DNA from: an uncultured Oscillospiraceae bacterium
GTDB lineage: Bacteria > Bacillota > Clostridia > Oscillospirales > Oscillospiraceae
Length of the DNA: 64,000 bases
Reading direction: 5' to 3'
NCBI GenBank assembly: GCA_944385705.1
Contig: CALWYF010000002.1
Coordinates: forward strand, 1 to 64,000
Numbering within the stretch: the first letter of the stretch is position 1; the number at the start of each line of letters is the position of its first letter. A program made the translations under genes and the position numbers. Below are positions 24,270 to 34,077 of this stretch, one piece after another. Under the pieces are notes generated by a model. The model saw nothing but the letters and a program-made list of their open reading frames with translations, was not told the origin of the DNA and ran no database searches.

Positions 24270-24857
24270 TTACTTTTCTTTTCCCAGTTCCTGAAGCAGC
24301 CGGTGCAGGGCCTGGGAGCGGTGGCTGATGCGGTTTTTCTCCTCGGGGCTTATCTGGGCGGCGGTGAGCCCGCCCTCCTCCGGCAGGATGAACAGGGGGT
24401 CGTAGCCGAAGCCGTTGCTGCCCTTCTCCTCAAAGCCTATGGTGCCGTACATATAGCCCTCGGCCTCATATATGCTGCCCTCGGGCCCCACCAGGGCGAT
24501 GGCGCAGGTGTAGTGGGCGCCACGGTTCTCCACGCCCTCCAGCTTTTCCAGCAGCAGGCGGTTGTTGGCCTCATCGTCCCCGTGCCGGCCACAGAAGCGG
24601 GCGGAGTAGATGCCGGGAGCGCCGCCCAGGGCGTCCACGCAGATGCCGCTGTCGTCGGCAATGGCCCAGCAACCGGATATCTCCGCTATCTCCCGAGCCT
24701 TCTTCACGGCGTTTTCCATAAAGGTCTTGCCGTCCTCCACGGTCTCGTGGTCTATGCCCGCCTCCTTCATGGAGACTATCTCGTCGAACATCCCGCCCAG
24801 GATGTCCTTTATCTCAATGAGCTTGTGGGCATTGTTGGATGCGATTATAAGTTTCAT
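24270..24857 (-). CDS. rdgB: Non-canonical purine NTP pyrophosphatase (RdgB/HAM1)
   Basis: Hydrolyses dITP, XTP and similar deaminated purine nucleotides to the monophosphate and pyrophosphate, keeping them out of nucleic acids. The 195-residue protein has the family opening IIASNNAHK, the metal and catalytic site in IADDSGICVDALGGAPGIYSAR near 68-90, and GFGYDPLF with ISHRSQALHRL at the end. It is the last gene of the purine operon, 15 bases after fhs, which fits its role in cleaning the purine pool. Confidence 0.93.
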   Translation of the reverse strand: MKLIIASNNAHKLIEIKDILGGMFDEIVSMKEAGIDHETVEDGKTFMENAVKKAREIAEISGCWAIADDSGICVDALGGAPGIYSARFCGRHGDDEANNRLLLEKLEGVENRGAHYTCAIALVGPEGSIYEAEGYMYGTIGFEEKGSNGFGYDPLFILPEEGGLTAAQISPEEKNRISHRSQALHRLLQELGKEK

Positions 24858-24872
24858 TTTTCTGTCTTCCTT

Positions 24873-26555
24873 TTAGAATAGTCCGCTGATGACGCCCTTG
24901 TCGTCCAGGTCCATCCCCTCGGCGGCGGGGGACTTGGGCAGGCCCGGCATGGTCATTATATCCCCGGCGAGGGCCACGATGAAGTTTGCTCCGGCGGAGA
25001 CCTTCACGTTCTTTATGGTCACGGTGAAGCCCTCCGGAGCGCCCAGCTTTGTGGGATCGTCGGAGAAGCTGTACTGGGTCTTGGCTATACACACCGGCAG
25101 CTTGTCAAAGCCCAGGGCGGTAAGCTCCTGTACCTGCTTTTTGGCGGCGGGCAGCAGGCTGATGCCCTCTCCTCCGTAGATGCGCCGCACCACGGTGCTG
25201 AGCTTTTCCTCAATGGAGCAGTCCAGCTCATAGCTGAAATGGAAGTCGCCCTTCTCCTCTTCGCAGAGACGCACCACTTCCTTTGCCAGCTCCACGCCCC
25301 CGGTGCCGCCCTTGGCCCACACGTCGGAGAGCACCACGTTCACCCCCAGCTGACGGCACTTCTCGATTATGAAGCTGACCTCGTTTTCGGTGTCCGTGGG
25401 GAACTTGTTCACTGCCACCACACAGGGCAGGCCGTAGACATTTTTGATGTTGGACACATGGCGCAGCAGATTGGGCACGCCTTTTTCCAGGGCAGCCAGA
25501 TCCTCGGTATTCAGCTCTGTTTTGGCCAGGCCCCCGTGCATCTTCAGCGCCCGGACGGTGGCCACCACCACCACGGCGGAGGGGACAAGCCCCGCCGCCC
25601 GGCACTTGATGTCCAAAAACTTCTCCGCCCCCAGGTCGGCGCCGAAGCCGGCCTCGGTTATGGCGTATTCCCCGCAGCGCAGAGCCATGCGGGTGGCAAG
25701 CACCGAGTTGCAGCCGTGGGCGATGTTGGCGAAGGGCCCGCCGTGGACAAAGGCGGGGGTGCCCTCCAGGGTCTGCACCAGGTTGGGCTTTATGGCCTCC
25801 TTCAGCAGAGCAGCCATGGCCCCGGCGGCTTTCAGCTCACCGCAGGTCACCGGCTTTCCCTCATAGTTATAGCCCACCACTATGCGGCTGAGCCGCTCTT
25901 TCAGGTCTTTGATGGAGCCGGCCAGGCACAGCACCGCCATTATCTCGCTGGCCACGGTGATGTCAAAGCCGTCCTCCCGGGGCACGCCGTTAGTGCGTCC
26001 CCCCAGGCCGTCCACTATGAAGCGCAGCTGCCGGTCGTTCATGTCCAGGCAGCGCTTCCAGGTCACCCGCTTCACGTCTATGCCCAGGGCGTTGCCCTGC
26101 TGGATGTGGTTGTCCAGCATGGCGGCCAGGAGATTGTTGGCTGTTCCTATGGCGTGGATGTCCCCGGTGAAGTGGAGGTTGATGTCCTCCATAGGCACCA
26201 CCTGGGCGTAGCCGCCGCCGCAGGCGCCCCCCTTTATTCCGAACACCGGGCCCAGGGAGGGCTCACGCATGGCCACTACGGCCTCCTTGCCGATATGGCG
26301 CAGGCCGTCGGCCAGGCCGATGGTGGTGGTGGTCTTGCCCTCCCCGGCGGGGGTGGGGGTTATGGCGGTGACCAGCACCAGCTTGCCCTCTTTCCGGGGG
26401 CTGTCAGCCAGGAAGGAGAGCTCTACCTTGGCCTTGTGGCGGCCGTACTGTTCCAGATATTTGTCGTCCACGTGGGCCTTTTGGGCTATCTCACCGATGG
26501 GGTGCATAGTGCAGTTTTGGGCAATCTCGATATCGCTGAGCCAAGGCATAAACAT
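24873..26555 (-). CDS. fhs: Formate--tetrahydrofolate ligase
   Basis: Makes 10-formyl-THF from formate, THF and ATP. The 560-residue product has the P-loop [17 protein letters not shown] near 68, and the regions [22 protein letters not shown] and [13 protein letters not shown] that are characteristic of the enzyme. Two ATG codons (26555 and 26549) follow AAGGAG; the second has the better spacing and gives [11 protein letters not shown]. It sits between purL and rdgB, so the 10-formyl donor for PurN and the AICAR formyltransferase is made from the same transcript. Confidence 0.95.
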   Translation of the reverse strand: MFMPWLSDIEIAQNCTMHPIGEIAQKAHVDDKYLEQYGRHKAKVELSFLADSPRKEGKLVLVTAITPTPAGEGKTTTTIGLADGLRHIGKEAVVAMREPSLGPVFGIKGGACGGGYAQVVPMEDINLHFTGDIHAIGTANNLLAAMLDNHIQQGNALGIDVKRVTWKRCLDMNDRQLRFIVDGLGGRTNGVPREDGFDITVASEIMAVLCLAGSIKDLKERLSRIVVGYNYEGKPVTCGELKAAGAMAALLKEAIKPNLVQTLEGTPAFVHGGPFANIAHGCNSVLATRMALRCGEYAITEAGFGADLGAEKFLDIKCRAAGLVPSAVVVVATVRALKMHGGLAKTELNTEDLAALEKGVPNLLRHVSNIKNVYGLPCVVAVNKFPTDTENEVSFIIEKCRQLGVNVVLSDVWAKGGTGGVELAKEVVRLCEEEKGDFHFSYELDCSIEEKLSTVVRRIYGGEGISLLPAAKKQVQELTALGFDKLPVCIAKTQYSFSDDPTKLGAPEGFTVTIKNVKVSAGANFIVALAGDIMTMPGLPKSPAAEGMDLDDKGVISGLF

Positions 26556-26576
26556 ATCTCTCCTTATATTACTTTT

Positions 26577-29500
26577 TTACTTGAAGTACTCCACGGCGGC
26601 TTTGAACATCTCCATGTCGTAGTTGCCGGGGACGTTTTTGTAAAGGCCGGAGCCGATGCGCTCGGCGTGGCCCATCTTGCCGAAGACCCGGCCGTCGGGG
26701 GAGCAGATGCCCTCCACCGCAAAGGCGGAGCCGTTGGGGTTGAAGTGTACGTCGCCGCTGGCCCTGCCCTCCAGGTCCACATACTGGGTGGCTATCTGGC
26801 CCCTGGCCGCCAGGGAGCGGACAAGCTCCTCAGAGGCCAGGAAGCGGCCCTCCCCGTGGGAAATGGGCACGCTGTATATATCCCCTACCCTGGTGCACCG
26901 CAGCCAGGGGGAGAGGTTGGAGGACACCCGCACCCGGACGATGCGGGACTGGTGCCGGGCGATGGTGTTGAAGGTGAGGGTGGGGCAGCTCTCGTCGGTG
27001 TCTATTATCCTGCCGTAGGGCACCAGACCCAGCTTTATCAGGGCCTGGAAGCCGTTGCATATGCCGCAGATAAGGCCGTCCCGCTTTTCCAGCAGATTGG
27101 TGACTTCCTCTTTCACGGCAGCGCTGCGGAAGAAGGCGGTGATGAACTTGCCGGAGCCGTCGGGCTCGTCGCCGCCGGAGAAGCCGCCGGGGATGAATAT
27201 CATCTGGGCCTGGGACAGGGCCTTGGCAAAGTCCTCCACGCTGCGGGCTATGCCCTGGGGGGAGAGGTTGTTTACCACCATTATCTCCGGCTCGGCCCCG
27301 GCGTCGGCCATGGCCTTGGCGCTGTCATACTCGCAGTTGGTGCCTGGGAACACGGGGATGAGCACCTTTGGCTTGGCGCACTTTACAGACGGGGCAGCGG
27401 TGCCCTTGCCCTGGAAGCTGAACAGCTCCATGGGCTCCTGGCTGTCCGGGATGTTGCAGGTGTAAACACTCTCCAGCTTATCCTCGTAGATGCCCTGGAG
27501 CCTGTCCAGAGCCAGGCTTTCGCCCTTATAGTTTATCTCTTTCTTTTCGGTAATGCGGCCCATGGGGAGAGCACCTTCCACATCCTCCGTCACTTCCAGC
27601 AGGAAGCTGCCATAGTTATATCCGAAGATATCCCGGAGGCTGAGAGCGTCCTCATATTCAAAGCCCAGACCGTTGCCCAGGCACATCTTCATCACGGCCT
27701 CGGCCACGCCGCCGTAGCCCGGGGTGTAGGCGCTGAGAGCCTTGCCGGAGCTCAGCAGCTCATGGACTCTGTCAAAGACGGAGAGGAGGGAGGCGGTGAC
27801 GGGCAGGCCGTTTTCGTCCGTTTCCGGGGCGATGAGCACCACCTTGTTCCCGGCGGCCTTGAAGTGGTTGGGGACAATGCTGCCGGTCTTTTCCGTGGTC
27901 ACCGCAAAAGAGACCAGGGTGGGGGGCACGTCCATGTCCTCAAAGGAGCCGCTCATGGAGTCCTTGCCGCCAATGGCGCCGATACCCAGCTCCATCTGGG
28001 CTTTGAAGGCTCCCAGCAATGCGGCCAGGGGTTTGCCCCAGCGCTCCGGCTCTTTTCTCAGCCGCTCAAAATATTCCTGGAAGGTGAGGTACACGTCCTC
28101 AAATTTAGCTCCTGTGGCGATGAGCTTGGCCACGGACTCCACCACTGCCAGGTAGGCCCCGTGGTAGGGGCTCTTTTCCGTTATAAAGGGGTTGTAGCCC
28201 CAGGCCATGAGGGAACAGTCGTCGGTGTGCTTGCGCTCTACGGAGATCTTCTGCACCATGGCCTGGATGGGGGTCTGCTGATATTTGCCGCCGAAGGGCA
28301 TGAGCACGGTGCCGGAGCCTATGGTGGAGTCGAAGCGTTCGGAGAGCCCCCGCTTGGAACAGACGTTCAGGTCTCCTGCCAGAGCCTCGTAGCCGGAAAC
28401 GAAGTCTCCCGGCAGCTCCTTGTCAAAGGGCAGGGCCTTTTCGGCGTGGGCAGTGATGTGCTTTTCTGCACCGTTGGAATTGAGGAACTCCCGGCTTATA
28501 TCCACTATAGTCTTGCCGTTCCAGTGCATTCTCAGCCGGGGCAGGGCGGTGACTTTGGCAAGGACAGTGGCTTCCAGGTTCTCTTTCTCCGCCAGAGCCA
28601 TGAAGGCGGGGGCGTCCTCCGGGGCCACCACCACGGCCATGCGCTCCTGAGACTCGCTGATGGCCAGCTCCGTGCCGTCCAGACCCTCGTATTTCTTGGG
28701 TACGGCGTTGAGGTCGATGTCCAGTCCGTCGGCAAGCTCACCCACGGCCACGGACACGCCGCCGGCTCCGAAGTCGTTGCAGCGCTTTATCATGCGGCAA
28801 GCCTCGCCGTTGCGGAAAAGGCGCTGGAGCTTGCGCTCCTCCGGGGCGTTGCCCTTCTGCACCTCGGCACCGCAGGTTTCCAGAGACTGAAGCGTGTGGG
28901 ACTTGGAGGAGCCGGTGGCGCCGCCGCAGCCGTCACGGCCGGTGCGCCCTCCCAGCAGGATGACCACATCGCCGTCCTGGGGGCGCTCCCGGCGCACGTT
29001 CTCCGCCGGGGCGGCAGCTATGACGGCCCCTATCTCCATGCGCTTGGCGGCGTAGCCCGGGTGGTATAGCTCGTCCACGATGCCGGTGGCAAGGCCGATC
29101 TGGTTGCCGTAGGAGGAATAGCCGGCGGCGGCGGTGGTCACAAGCTTCCGCTGAGGGAGCTTGCCGGGCAGGGTCTCGCTCACCGGCTTCAAGGGGTCGG
29201 CGGCCCCGGTGATGCGCATGGCCCCGTAGACGTAGGAGCGGCCGGACAGGGGGTCACGGATAGCTCCGCCTATGCAGGTGGCGGCGCCGCCGAAGGGCTC
29301 GATCTCCGTGGGGTGGTTGTGGGTCTCGTTTTTAAAGAGCAGCAGCCAGGGCTGGCTCTCCCCGTCCACATCCACATTTATCTTCACGGTGCAGGCGTTT
29401 ATCTCCTCGGACTCATCCAGCTTGGAGAGCTTGCCCGCCTTTTTCAGATAGCGCACCGCCAGGGTGGCCATGTCCATGAGGTTCACCGGCTTGGTGCGCC

Positions 29501-30266
29501 CCAGGGCTTTGCGGGTATCCAGGTAGTCCTGCCAGGCTTTTTCCAGCAGCTCGTCCTCAAAACTTGCGGAGTCGATGGTGGTGGTAAAGGTGGTGTGGCG
29601 GCAGTGGTCGGACCAGTAGGTGTCTATCATCCTTATCTCGGTGATGGTAGGCTCCCGGCCCTCGCTGCGGAAATATTCCTGGCAGAAGGCAATATCGTCA
29701 AGATCCATGGCCAGGCCGTAGCGGTTTATGAACTCCGCCAGCGCCTCCCGGCTCAGGGCCCTAAAGCCCTCCAGAGTCTCCACCGTGGTGGGGATGTCAT
29801 AGTTTATCTTCAGAGTCTCCGGCTTGTCCAGGGCTGCCTCCCTGGCCTCCACCGGGTTGATGACATATTTCTTTATCTCTCTCAGCTGCTCCTCAGTTAG
29901 CTGGCCGTAGAGCAGGTAAACTTTGGCGCTGCGCACCTCAGGCCGCTGAGCCTGGGAGATTATCTGGATGCACTGGGCGGCGGAGTCGGCCCTCTGATCA
30001 AACTGGCCGGGGAGAAATTCCACGGCAAAGACCTGAGCGCCCTCTGCGTCCAGCTCATAGCTCACCATATCCAGCTGAGGCTCGGAGAGCACGGTTTTTA
30101 CGGCGTAGTCAAAGAGCTCCGGGGAGATGTTCTCCACGTCGTAGCGGTTGACTATCCTGAGCTTTTCCAGACCCTCTATACCCAGCAGACTGTTGATATC
30201 CTCTTTCAGGTTCCGGGCCTCCTGGGCCAGTTCCGGCTTCTTTTCCACAAATACACGGTATACCAT
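26577..30266 (-). CDS. purL: Phosphoribosylformylglycinamidine synthase, single-chain form
   Basis: Converts FGAR, ATP and glutamine to FGAM, the fourth step of purine synthesis. At 1229 residues it is the fused form, which replaces separate PurS, PurQ and small PurL. The N-terminal PurS-like part and linker precede the two AIRS-type domains (SDHCRHTTF near 230; GNGLGFEY later), and a class I glutamine amidotransferase domain at the C-terminus begins VLIPVFPGTNCEYD, with the nucleophile in GICNGFQA and the His in SHGEGR. The sequence is of the clostridial clade II type. The ATG at 30266 follows GGAGG by seven bases, just after the purD stop. Confidence 0.95.
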   Translation of the reverse strand: MVYRVFVEKKPELAQEARNLKEDINSLLGIEGLEKLRIVNRYDVENISPELFDYAVKTVLSEPQLDMVSYELDAEGAQVFAVEFLPGQFDQRADSAAQCIQIISQAQRPEVRSAKVYLLYGQLTEEQLREIKKYVINPVEAREAALDKPETLKINYDIPTTVETLEGFRALSREALAEFINRYGLAMDLDDIAFCQEYFRSEGREPTITEIRMIDTYWSDHCRHTTFTTTIDSASFEDELLEKAWQDYLDTRKALGRTKPVNLMDMATLAVRYLKKAGKLSKLDESEEINACTVKINVDVDGESQPWLLLFKNETHNHPTEIEPFGGAATCIGGAIRDPLSGRSYVYGAMRITGAADPLKPVSETLPGKLPQRKLVTTAAAGYSSYGNQIGLATGIVDELYHPGYAAKRMEIGAVIAAAPAENVRRERPQDGDVVILLGGRTGRDGCGGATGSSKSHTLQSLETCGAEVQKGNAPEERKLQRLFRNGEACRMIKRCNDFGAGGVSVAVGELADGLDIDLNAVPKKYEGLDGTELAISESQERMAVVVAPEDAPAFMALAEKENLEATVLAKVTALPRLRMHWNGKTIVDISREFLNSNGAEKHITAHAEKALPFDKELPGDFVSGYEALAGDLNVCSKRGLSERFDSTIGSGTVLMPFGGKYQQTPIQAMVQKISVERKHTDDCSLMAWGYNPFITEKSPYHGAYLAVVESVAKLIATGAKFEDVYLTFQEYFERLRKEPERWGKPLAALLGAFKAQMELGIGAIGGKDSMSGSFEDMDVPPTLVSFAVTTEKTGSIVPNHFKAAGNKVVLIAPETDENGLPVTASLLSVFDRVHELLSSGKALSAYTPGYGGVAEAVMKMCLGNGLGFEYEDALSLRDIFGYNYGSFLLEVTEDVEGALPMGRITEKKEINYKGESLALDRLQGIYEDKLESVYTCNIPDSQEPMELFSFQGKGTAAPSVKCAKPKVLIPVFPGTNCEYDSAKAMADAGAEPEIMVVNNLSPQGIARSVEDFAKALSQAQMIFIPGGFSGGDEPDGSGKFITAFFRSAAVKEEVTNLLEKRDGLICGICNGFQALIKLGLVPYGRIIDTDESCPTLTFNTIARHQSRIVRVRVSSNLSPWLRCTRVGDIYSVPISHGEGRFLASEELVRSLAARGQIATQYVDLEGRASGDVHFNPNGSAFAVEGICSPDGRVFGKMGHAERIGSGLYKNVPGNYDMEMFKAAVEYFK

Positions 30267-30268
30267 AC

Positions 30269-31543
30269 TCAAACCTCCTGAAAAGCCTTCAAGGCTCTCT
30301 GGCCGATGTCCCGGCGGCAGTAGGCGTTTTCAAAATGTACCATGCCCGCCAGGCGGTAGGCCTCCTCTATGGCCCGGGGCAGCGTGTCCTCCACGGCGGT
30401 AAGGCCGATGACTCTTCCGCCGCCGGTGAGAAGTCTGCCTTCACTGTCCAGCTTGGCCCCGGCCACATAGGCGTGGGGCAGGGCTTCCGGCTCTATTGTC
30501 ATTTCGTAGCCGGTCTGGTATTTCTGGGGGTAGCCCTGGGATGCCAGAATGACGCAGCAGGCGGACTTGTTGGAAAACTCCACCGGGCAGTCTTTCAAGG
30601 TGCCCTTGGTGGTGGCCTGCATCACGGTGAGCAGGTCGCTCTTTAAAAGGGGCAGCACCACCTGGGTCTCCGGGTCGCCGAAGCGGCAGTTGTATTCTAT
30701 CACCTTTGGCCCCTTGGGGCTGAGCATAAGGCCGAAGTAAAGGCAGCCCTTGAAAGTGCGGCCCTCGGCCTTCATGGCCCGGATGGTGGGGAGGAATATC
30801 TCCTCCATGCACTGTTTGGCTATAGCCTCGGTGTAATAGGGGTTGGGGGCTACGGTGCCCATGCCCCCGGTGTTCAGACCTTCGTCATTGTCCTTTGCCC
30901 GCTTGTGGTCCATGGAGGAGACCATGGGCGCCACCGTCTCCCCGTCGGTAAAGGAGAGGACGGAGACCTCCGGCCCGGTGAGAAATTCCTCGATGACCAC
31001 CCGGCTGCCGCTTTTGCCGAACATACCCTCCTCCATCATGGAGACGACGGCCTGCTTTGCTTCCTCCAGAGTCTGGGCGATTATCACGCCCTTGCCCAGA
31101 GCCAGGCCGTCGGCCTTGATGACTATGGGTATGGGGGCGGTCTCCAGATATCTGAGGGCGGCCTGGGCATCTTCAAAGGTCTCATAGGCGGCGGTGGGAA
31201 TGCCGTATTTTTTCATGAGGTTTTTGGCAAAGACCTTGCTGCCCTCTATCTCCGCCGCGGCGGCCCTGGGGCCGAAGCAGGCGATTCCCCTGGCCTCCAG
31301 AGCGTCCACCGCCCCCAGCACCAGGGGGTCGTCAGGGGCCACCACGGCGTAGTCTATGCCCTTTTCCACCGCAAAGTCCACAATGGCGGGGATGTCCTTG
31401 GCCCCAATGGGCACGCAAATCGCGTCGGCGGCTATGCCGCCGTTGCCGGGCAGGGCGTAAATCTCCGTGACGGCGGGGTTCTCTTTCAGCTTCTTTATTA
31501 TGGCGTGCTCCCGGCCTCCGCCGCCTACTACCATCAGCTTCAT
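30269..31543 (-). CDS. purD: Phosphoribosylamine--glycine ligase
   Basis: An ATP-grasp enzyme that makes GAR from phosphoribosylamine and glycine. The 424-residue protein has the N-domain opening MVVGGGGREHAI, the ATP-grasp core around IVIKADGLALGKGVIIAQTLEEA near 145, and GGMGTVAPNPYY near 225, followed by NCRFGDPETQVVLP. The start at 31543 has AAGGAG seven bases upstream; an ATG two codons earlier is too close to that site. It is between the AICAR formyltransferase and purL in the operon. Confidence 0.95.
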   Translation of the reverse strand: MKLMVVGGGGREHAIIKKLKENPAVTEIYALPGNGGIAADAICVPIGAKDIPAIVDFAVEKGIDYAVVAPDDPLVLGAVDALEARGIACFGPRAAAAEIEGSKVFAKNLMKKYGIPTAAYETFEDAQAALRYLETAPIPIVIKADGLALGKGVIIAQTLEEAKQAVVSMMEEGMFGKSGSRVVIEEFLTGPEVSVLSFTDGETVAPMVSSMDHKRAKDNDEGLNTGGMGTVAPNPYYTEAIAKQCMEEIFLPTIRAMKAEGRTFKGCLYFGLMLSPKGPKVIEYNCRFGDPETQVVLPLLKSDLLTVMQATTKGTLKDCPVEFSNKSACCVILASQGYPQKYQTGYEMTIEPEALPHAYVAGAKLDSEGRLLTGGGRVIGLTAVEDTLPRAIEEAYRLAGMVHFENAYCRRDIGQRALKAFQEV

Positions 31544-31559
31544 GCTCATTCTCCTTTTA

Positions 31560-32735
31560 TCAGTGGTGGAACAGGCGCATACCGGTGAAAGCCATCACCA
31601 TGCCGTAACTGTCGGCGGTTTCGATGACATTGTCGTCCCGGATGCTGCCGCCGGGCTCCACGATGTATTCCACACCGCTCTTGTAAGCCCGCTTCACGTT
31701 GTCCCCGAAGGGGAAGAAGGCGTCGCTGCCGCAGGTCACGCCGGACTGGGTCTCTATCCAGCTGCGCTTTTCCTCGGCGGTGAGAACTTCCGGCTTCACC
31801 TTGAAGACCTTTTGCCACTCGCCCTCCGCAAGAACGTCCATGTACTCATCGGAGGTGTAAATGTCTATGGCGTTGTCCCTGTCCGGGCGGCGGATATCAT
31901 CCACGAACTGAAGCCCCAGCACCTTGGGATGCTGGCGCAGGTACCAGTTGTCCGCCTTGTTCCCCGCCAGACGGGTGCAGTGGATACGGCTCTGCTGGCC
32001 CGCGCCCACGCCTATGGCCTGGCCGTCCTTCACAAAGCAGACGGAGTTGGACTGGGTGTATTTCAGGGTTATCAGCGCTACCATCATGTCGATGGCGGCC
32101 TGCTCCGGCAGGTCATTGTTGGCAGTTACGATGTTGCCCAGCAGCTCACGGCTGATTTTATAGTTGTTCCTGCCCTGCTGGAAGGTGACGCCAAAGACGT
32201 CTTTGCACTCGATCTGGGCGGGGACGTAATTGGGGTCTATCTGCACCACATTGTAGTTGCCCTTTTTCTTGGTGCGGAGGATAGCCAGAGCCTCGTCGGT
32301 GTAGCCGGGGGCGATGATGCCGTCGGAGACTTCACCCTTGAGATAATTTGCGGTGTCGGCGTCGCAGACCTCACTGAGGGCGGCCCAGTCGCCGTAGGAG
32401 CAGAGACGGTCGGCGCCTCTGGCCCGGATGTAGGCGCAGGCAATGGGACTAAGCTCACCCTGCTGCTCCACGAAGTATATCTTCCTGTCGGTGTCGCTGA
32501 GGGGCAGGCCCACGGCGGCTCCTGCGGGGGAGACGTGCTTGAAGGAGGCGGCGGAGGGCAGGCCCGTGGCCTCTTTCAGCTCTTTCACCAGCTGCCAGGA
32601 GTTCAGGGCATCCAGCAGGTTTATATAGCCCGGCCTGCCGTTGAGGACGGTGATGGGCAGCTCTCCCTCCTTCATGAAAATTTTAGAGGGCTTCTGGTTG
32701 GGATTGCAGCCGTATTTAAGTTCCAGCTCAGTCAT
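31560..32735 (-). CDS. purH: Stand-alone AICAR formyltransferase
   Basis: Transfers a formyl group from 10-formyl-THF to AICAR, the ninth step of purine synthesis. The 391-residue protein begins with ELKYGCNPNQKPS and contains SFKHVSPAGAAVG and the later GAGQQSRIHCTRLAG block of the formyltransferase half of PurH. The N-terminal IMP cyclohydrolase (MGS-like) half of bifunctional PurH, about 200 residues, is absent. The missing second activity is supplied by the separate gene directly upstream. Confidence 0.92.
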   Translation of the reverse strand: MTELELKYGCNPNQKPSKIFMKEGELPITVLNGRPGYINLLDALNSWQLVKELKEATGLPSAASFKHVSPAGAAVGLPLSDTDRKIYFVEQQGELSPIACAYIRARGADRLCSYGDWAALSEVCDADTANYLKGEVSDGIIAPGYTDEALAILRTKKKGNYNVVQIDPNYVPAQIECKDVFGVTFQQGRNNYKISRELLGNIVTANNDLPEQAAIDMMVALITLKYTQSNSVCFVKDGQAIGVGAGQQSRIHCTRLAGNKADNWYLRQHPKVLGLQFVDDIRRPDRDNAIDIYTSDEYMDVLAEGEWQKVFKVKPEVLTAEEKRSWIETQSGVTCGSDAFFPFGDNVKRAYKSGVEYIVEPGGSIRDDNVIETADSYGMVMAFTGMRLFHH

Positions 32736-32744
32736 GGCTCTACC

Positions 32745-33461
32745 TCACTTGTTTTTATTTATAAGGCGCTCTTCATATTCGCCGCTGTTTACATCGGTGT
32801 AACGTACATAGAGGGAGATCTTGTTGTTCTCATCCAGGGCCTCCCACAGCTCATGGGTGAACTCGTCTATGCTCTGGGGGATGGCCATTCTCTCCGGCTC
32901 GCCCTGGAAAGAGGGGATGGGGTTTCCGTCAGTGACATAGGTGTGGATAAAATGACCCAGTCCGGGGAGAGCGGGATAATCGAAGGTGTAGCGGCAGCAG
33001 GCGCTGCCCTGGGCGTCAATGCTCTTGAGTATACTCATCTGGTAGCCGAAGCCGCCCTTTTCAAAGCTGAGCATGGCGCTGATGCGGGGGGTGAGGTTGG
33101 GCGCGTCCGGCTCGAACTCACGGGAGGCAAGGGCCTGGGAAAAGCGCTTGCCCTCTTTAAGCCCTGCAACAATTGTGTCCGTCTGGTCGCCGTTGGTGAC
33201 TACCAGCTTGTTTTCATAGCTGCGCACCGCAGCGTAGATTATTAGGCTGGGGTCCTCCACCTTGGAGGCGTCGAAGGGCTCCGTAAAAAGCTCCCCGTCC
33301 TTCAGGGCAAAGATGCGGTTGCGGCTGTTTGCGCTGCGGCCCATGATGAAATAGGCGGAGACCGCCCTGCCCTCCGGGCTGCACCCGGCGATAATGCCCC
33401 GGCCCACATAGGGGTTGCCTTTTATAAGCTCAGCTGCGGTGTTTATCCTGTATATATCCAT
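32745..33461 (-). CDS. purO: Archaeal-type IMP cyclohydrolase
   Basis: Expected to close the FAICAR ring to IMP, the last step of purine synthesis. The 238-residue protein has the PurO-family features: NPYVGRGIIAG at the start, SAYFIMGRSANSRNR near 36-50, VVTNGDQTDTIV near 87 and FEPDAPNLTPRISAML near 117. This family (IMP_cyclohyd) was described in archaea and is not related to the PurH N-terminal domain. It lies nine bases before the stand-alone formyltransferase and two bases after purN. Confidence 0.85.
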   Translation of the reverse strand: MDIYRINTAAELIKGNPYVGRGIIAGCSPEGRAVSAYFIMGRSANSRNRIFALKDGELFTEPFDASKVEDPSLIIYAAVRSYENKLVVTNGDQTDTIVAGLKEGKRFSQALASREFEPDAPNLTPRISAMLSFEKGGFGYQMSILKSIDAQGSACCRYTFDYPALPGLGHFIHTYVTDGNPIPSFQGEPERMAIPQSIDEFTHELWEALDENNKISLYVRYTDVNSGEYEERLINKNK

Positions 33462-33462
33462 G

Positions 33463-34077
33463 TCACTGGCCCTTCCTTTTTATAATGTCGGCGGCCACAC
33501 TCTCGGCGGCCTGGGGGAGTATTATCCACTCCGCCTGTTCCATTACCCGTCTTTGCAGGCTCTCCGGGCTGTCCCCCGGCAGGACCTCCACCGCTTTCTG
33601 GGCGATTATCCGGCCCCCATCGGGTATCTCGTTTACAAAGTGTACCGTGGCTCCGGTGACTTTCACCCCATAGCTCAGTGCCGCCTCGTGGACATGGAGG
33701 CCGTAAAAGCCCTTGCCGCAGAAGGAGGGGATGAGGGAGGGGTGGACGTTTATTATCCGGTCTTTGAAGCGGCGGGTGAAGCTCTCGCTGAGTATGCTCA
33801 TAAAGCCCGCCAGAACGATGAGGTCAATGTTCTCATCCTCCAGCAGCTTTGTCAAAGCGGCCTCAAAGGCCTCCTGGGAGCCCAGCTCCTTTCTCAGCAG
33901 TGTGACAGAGGGAATGCCTGCCAGCCTTGCCCTCTCCAGAGCATAGGCATCAGCCTTGTTGGAGACAACAAGGCTGATGGTACCGTTCTTTATAATGCCG
34001 CTTTTTTCCGCGTCAATGAGGGCCTGAAGATTGGTACCGCCGCCGGAGACCAGAACCGCTATCCTGGCTTTCAGCAT
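33463..34077 (-). CDS. purN: Phosphoribosylglycinamide formyltransferase
   Basis: Uses 10-formyl-THF to formylate GAR. The 204-residue enzyme starts [15 protein letters not shown], and has the catalytic Asn/His/Asp set in [27 protein letters not shown] and [16 protein letters not shown]. The start overlaps the purM end by seven bases, so translation is coupled. Confidence 0.95.
   Translation of the reverse strand: MLKARIAVLVSGGGTNLQALIDAEKSGIIKNGTISLVVSNKADAYALERARLAGIPSVTLLRKELGSQEAFEAALTKLLEDENIDLIVLAGFMSILSESFTRRFKDRIINVHPSLIPSFCGKGFYGLHVHEAALSYGVKVTGATVHFVNEIPDGGRIIAQKAVEVLPGDSPESLQRRVMEQAEWIILPQAAESVAADIIKRKGQ

Noticed and set aside
25239..29069. A plus-strand open frame of 1,276 codons
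   Set aside because: Antisense to fhs and purL, both with full sets of family motifs. It is rich in His, Gly and Val as usual for shadow frames.
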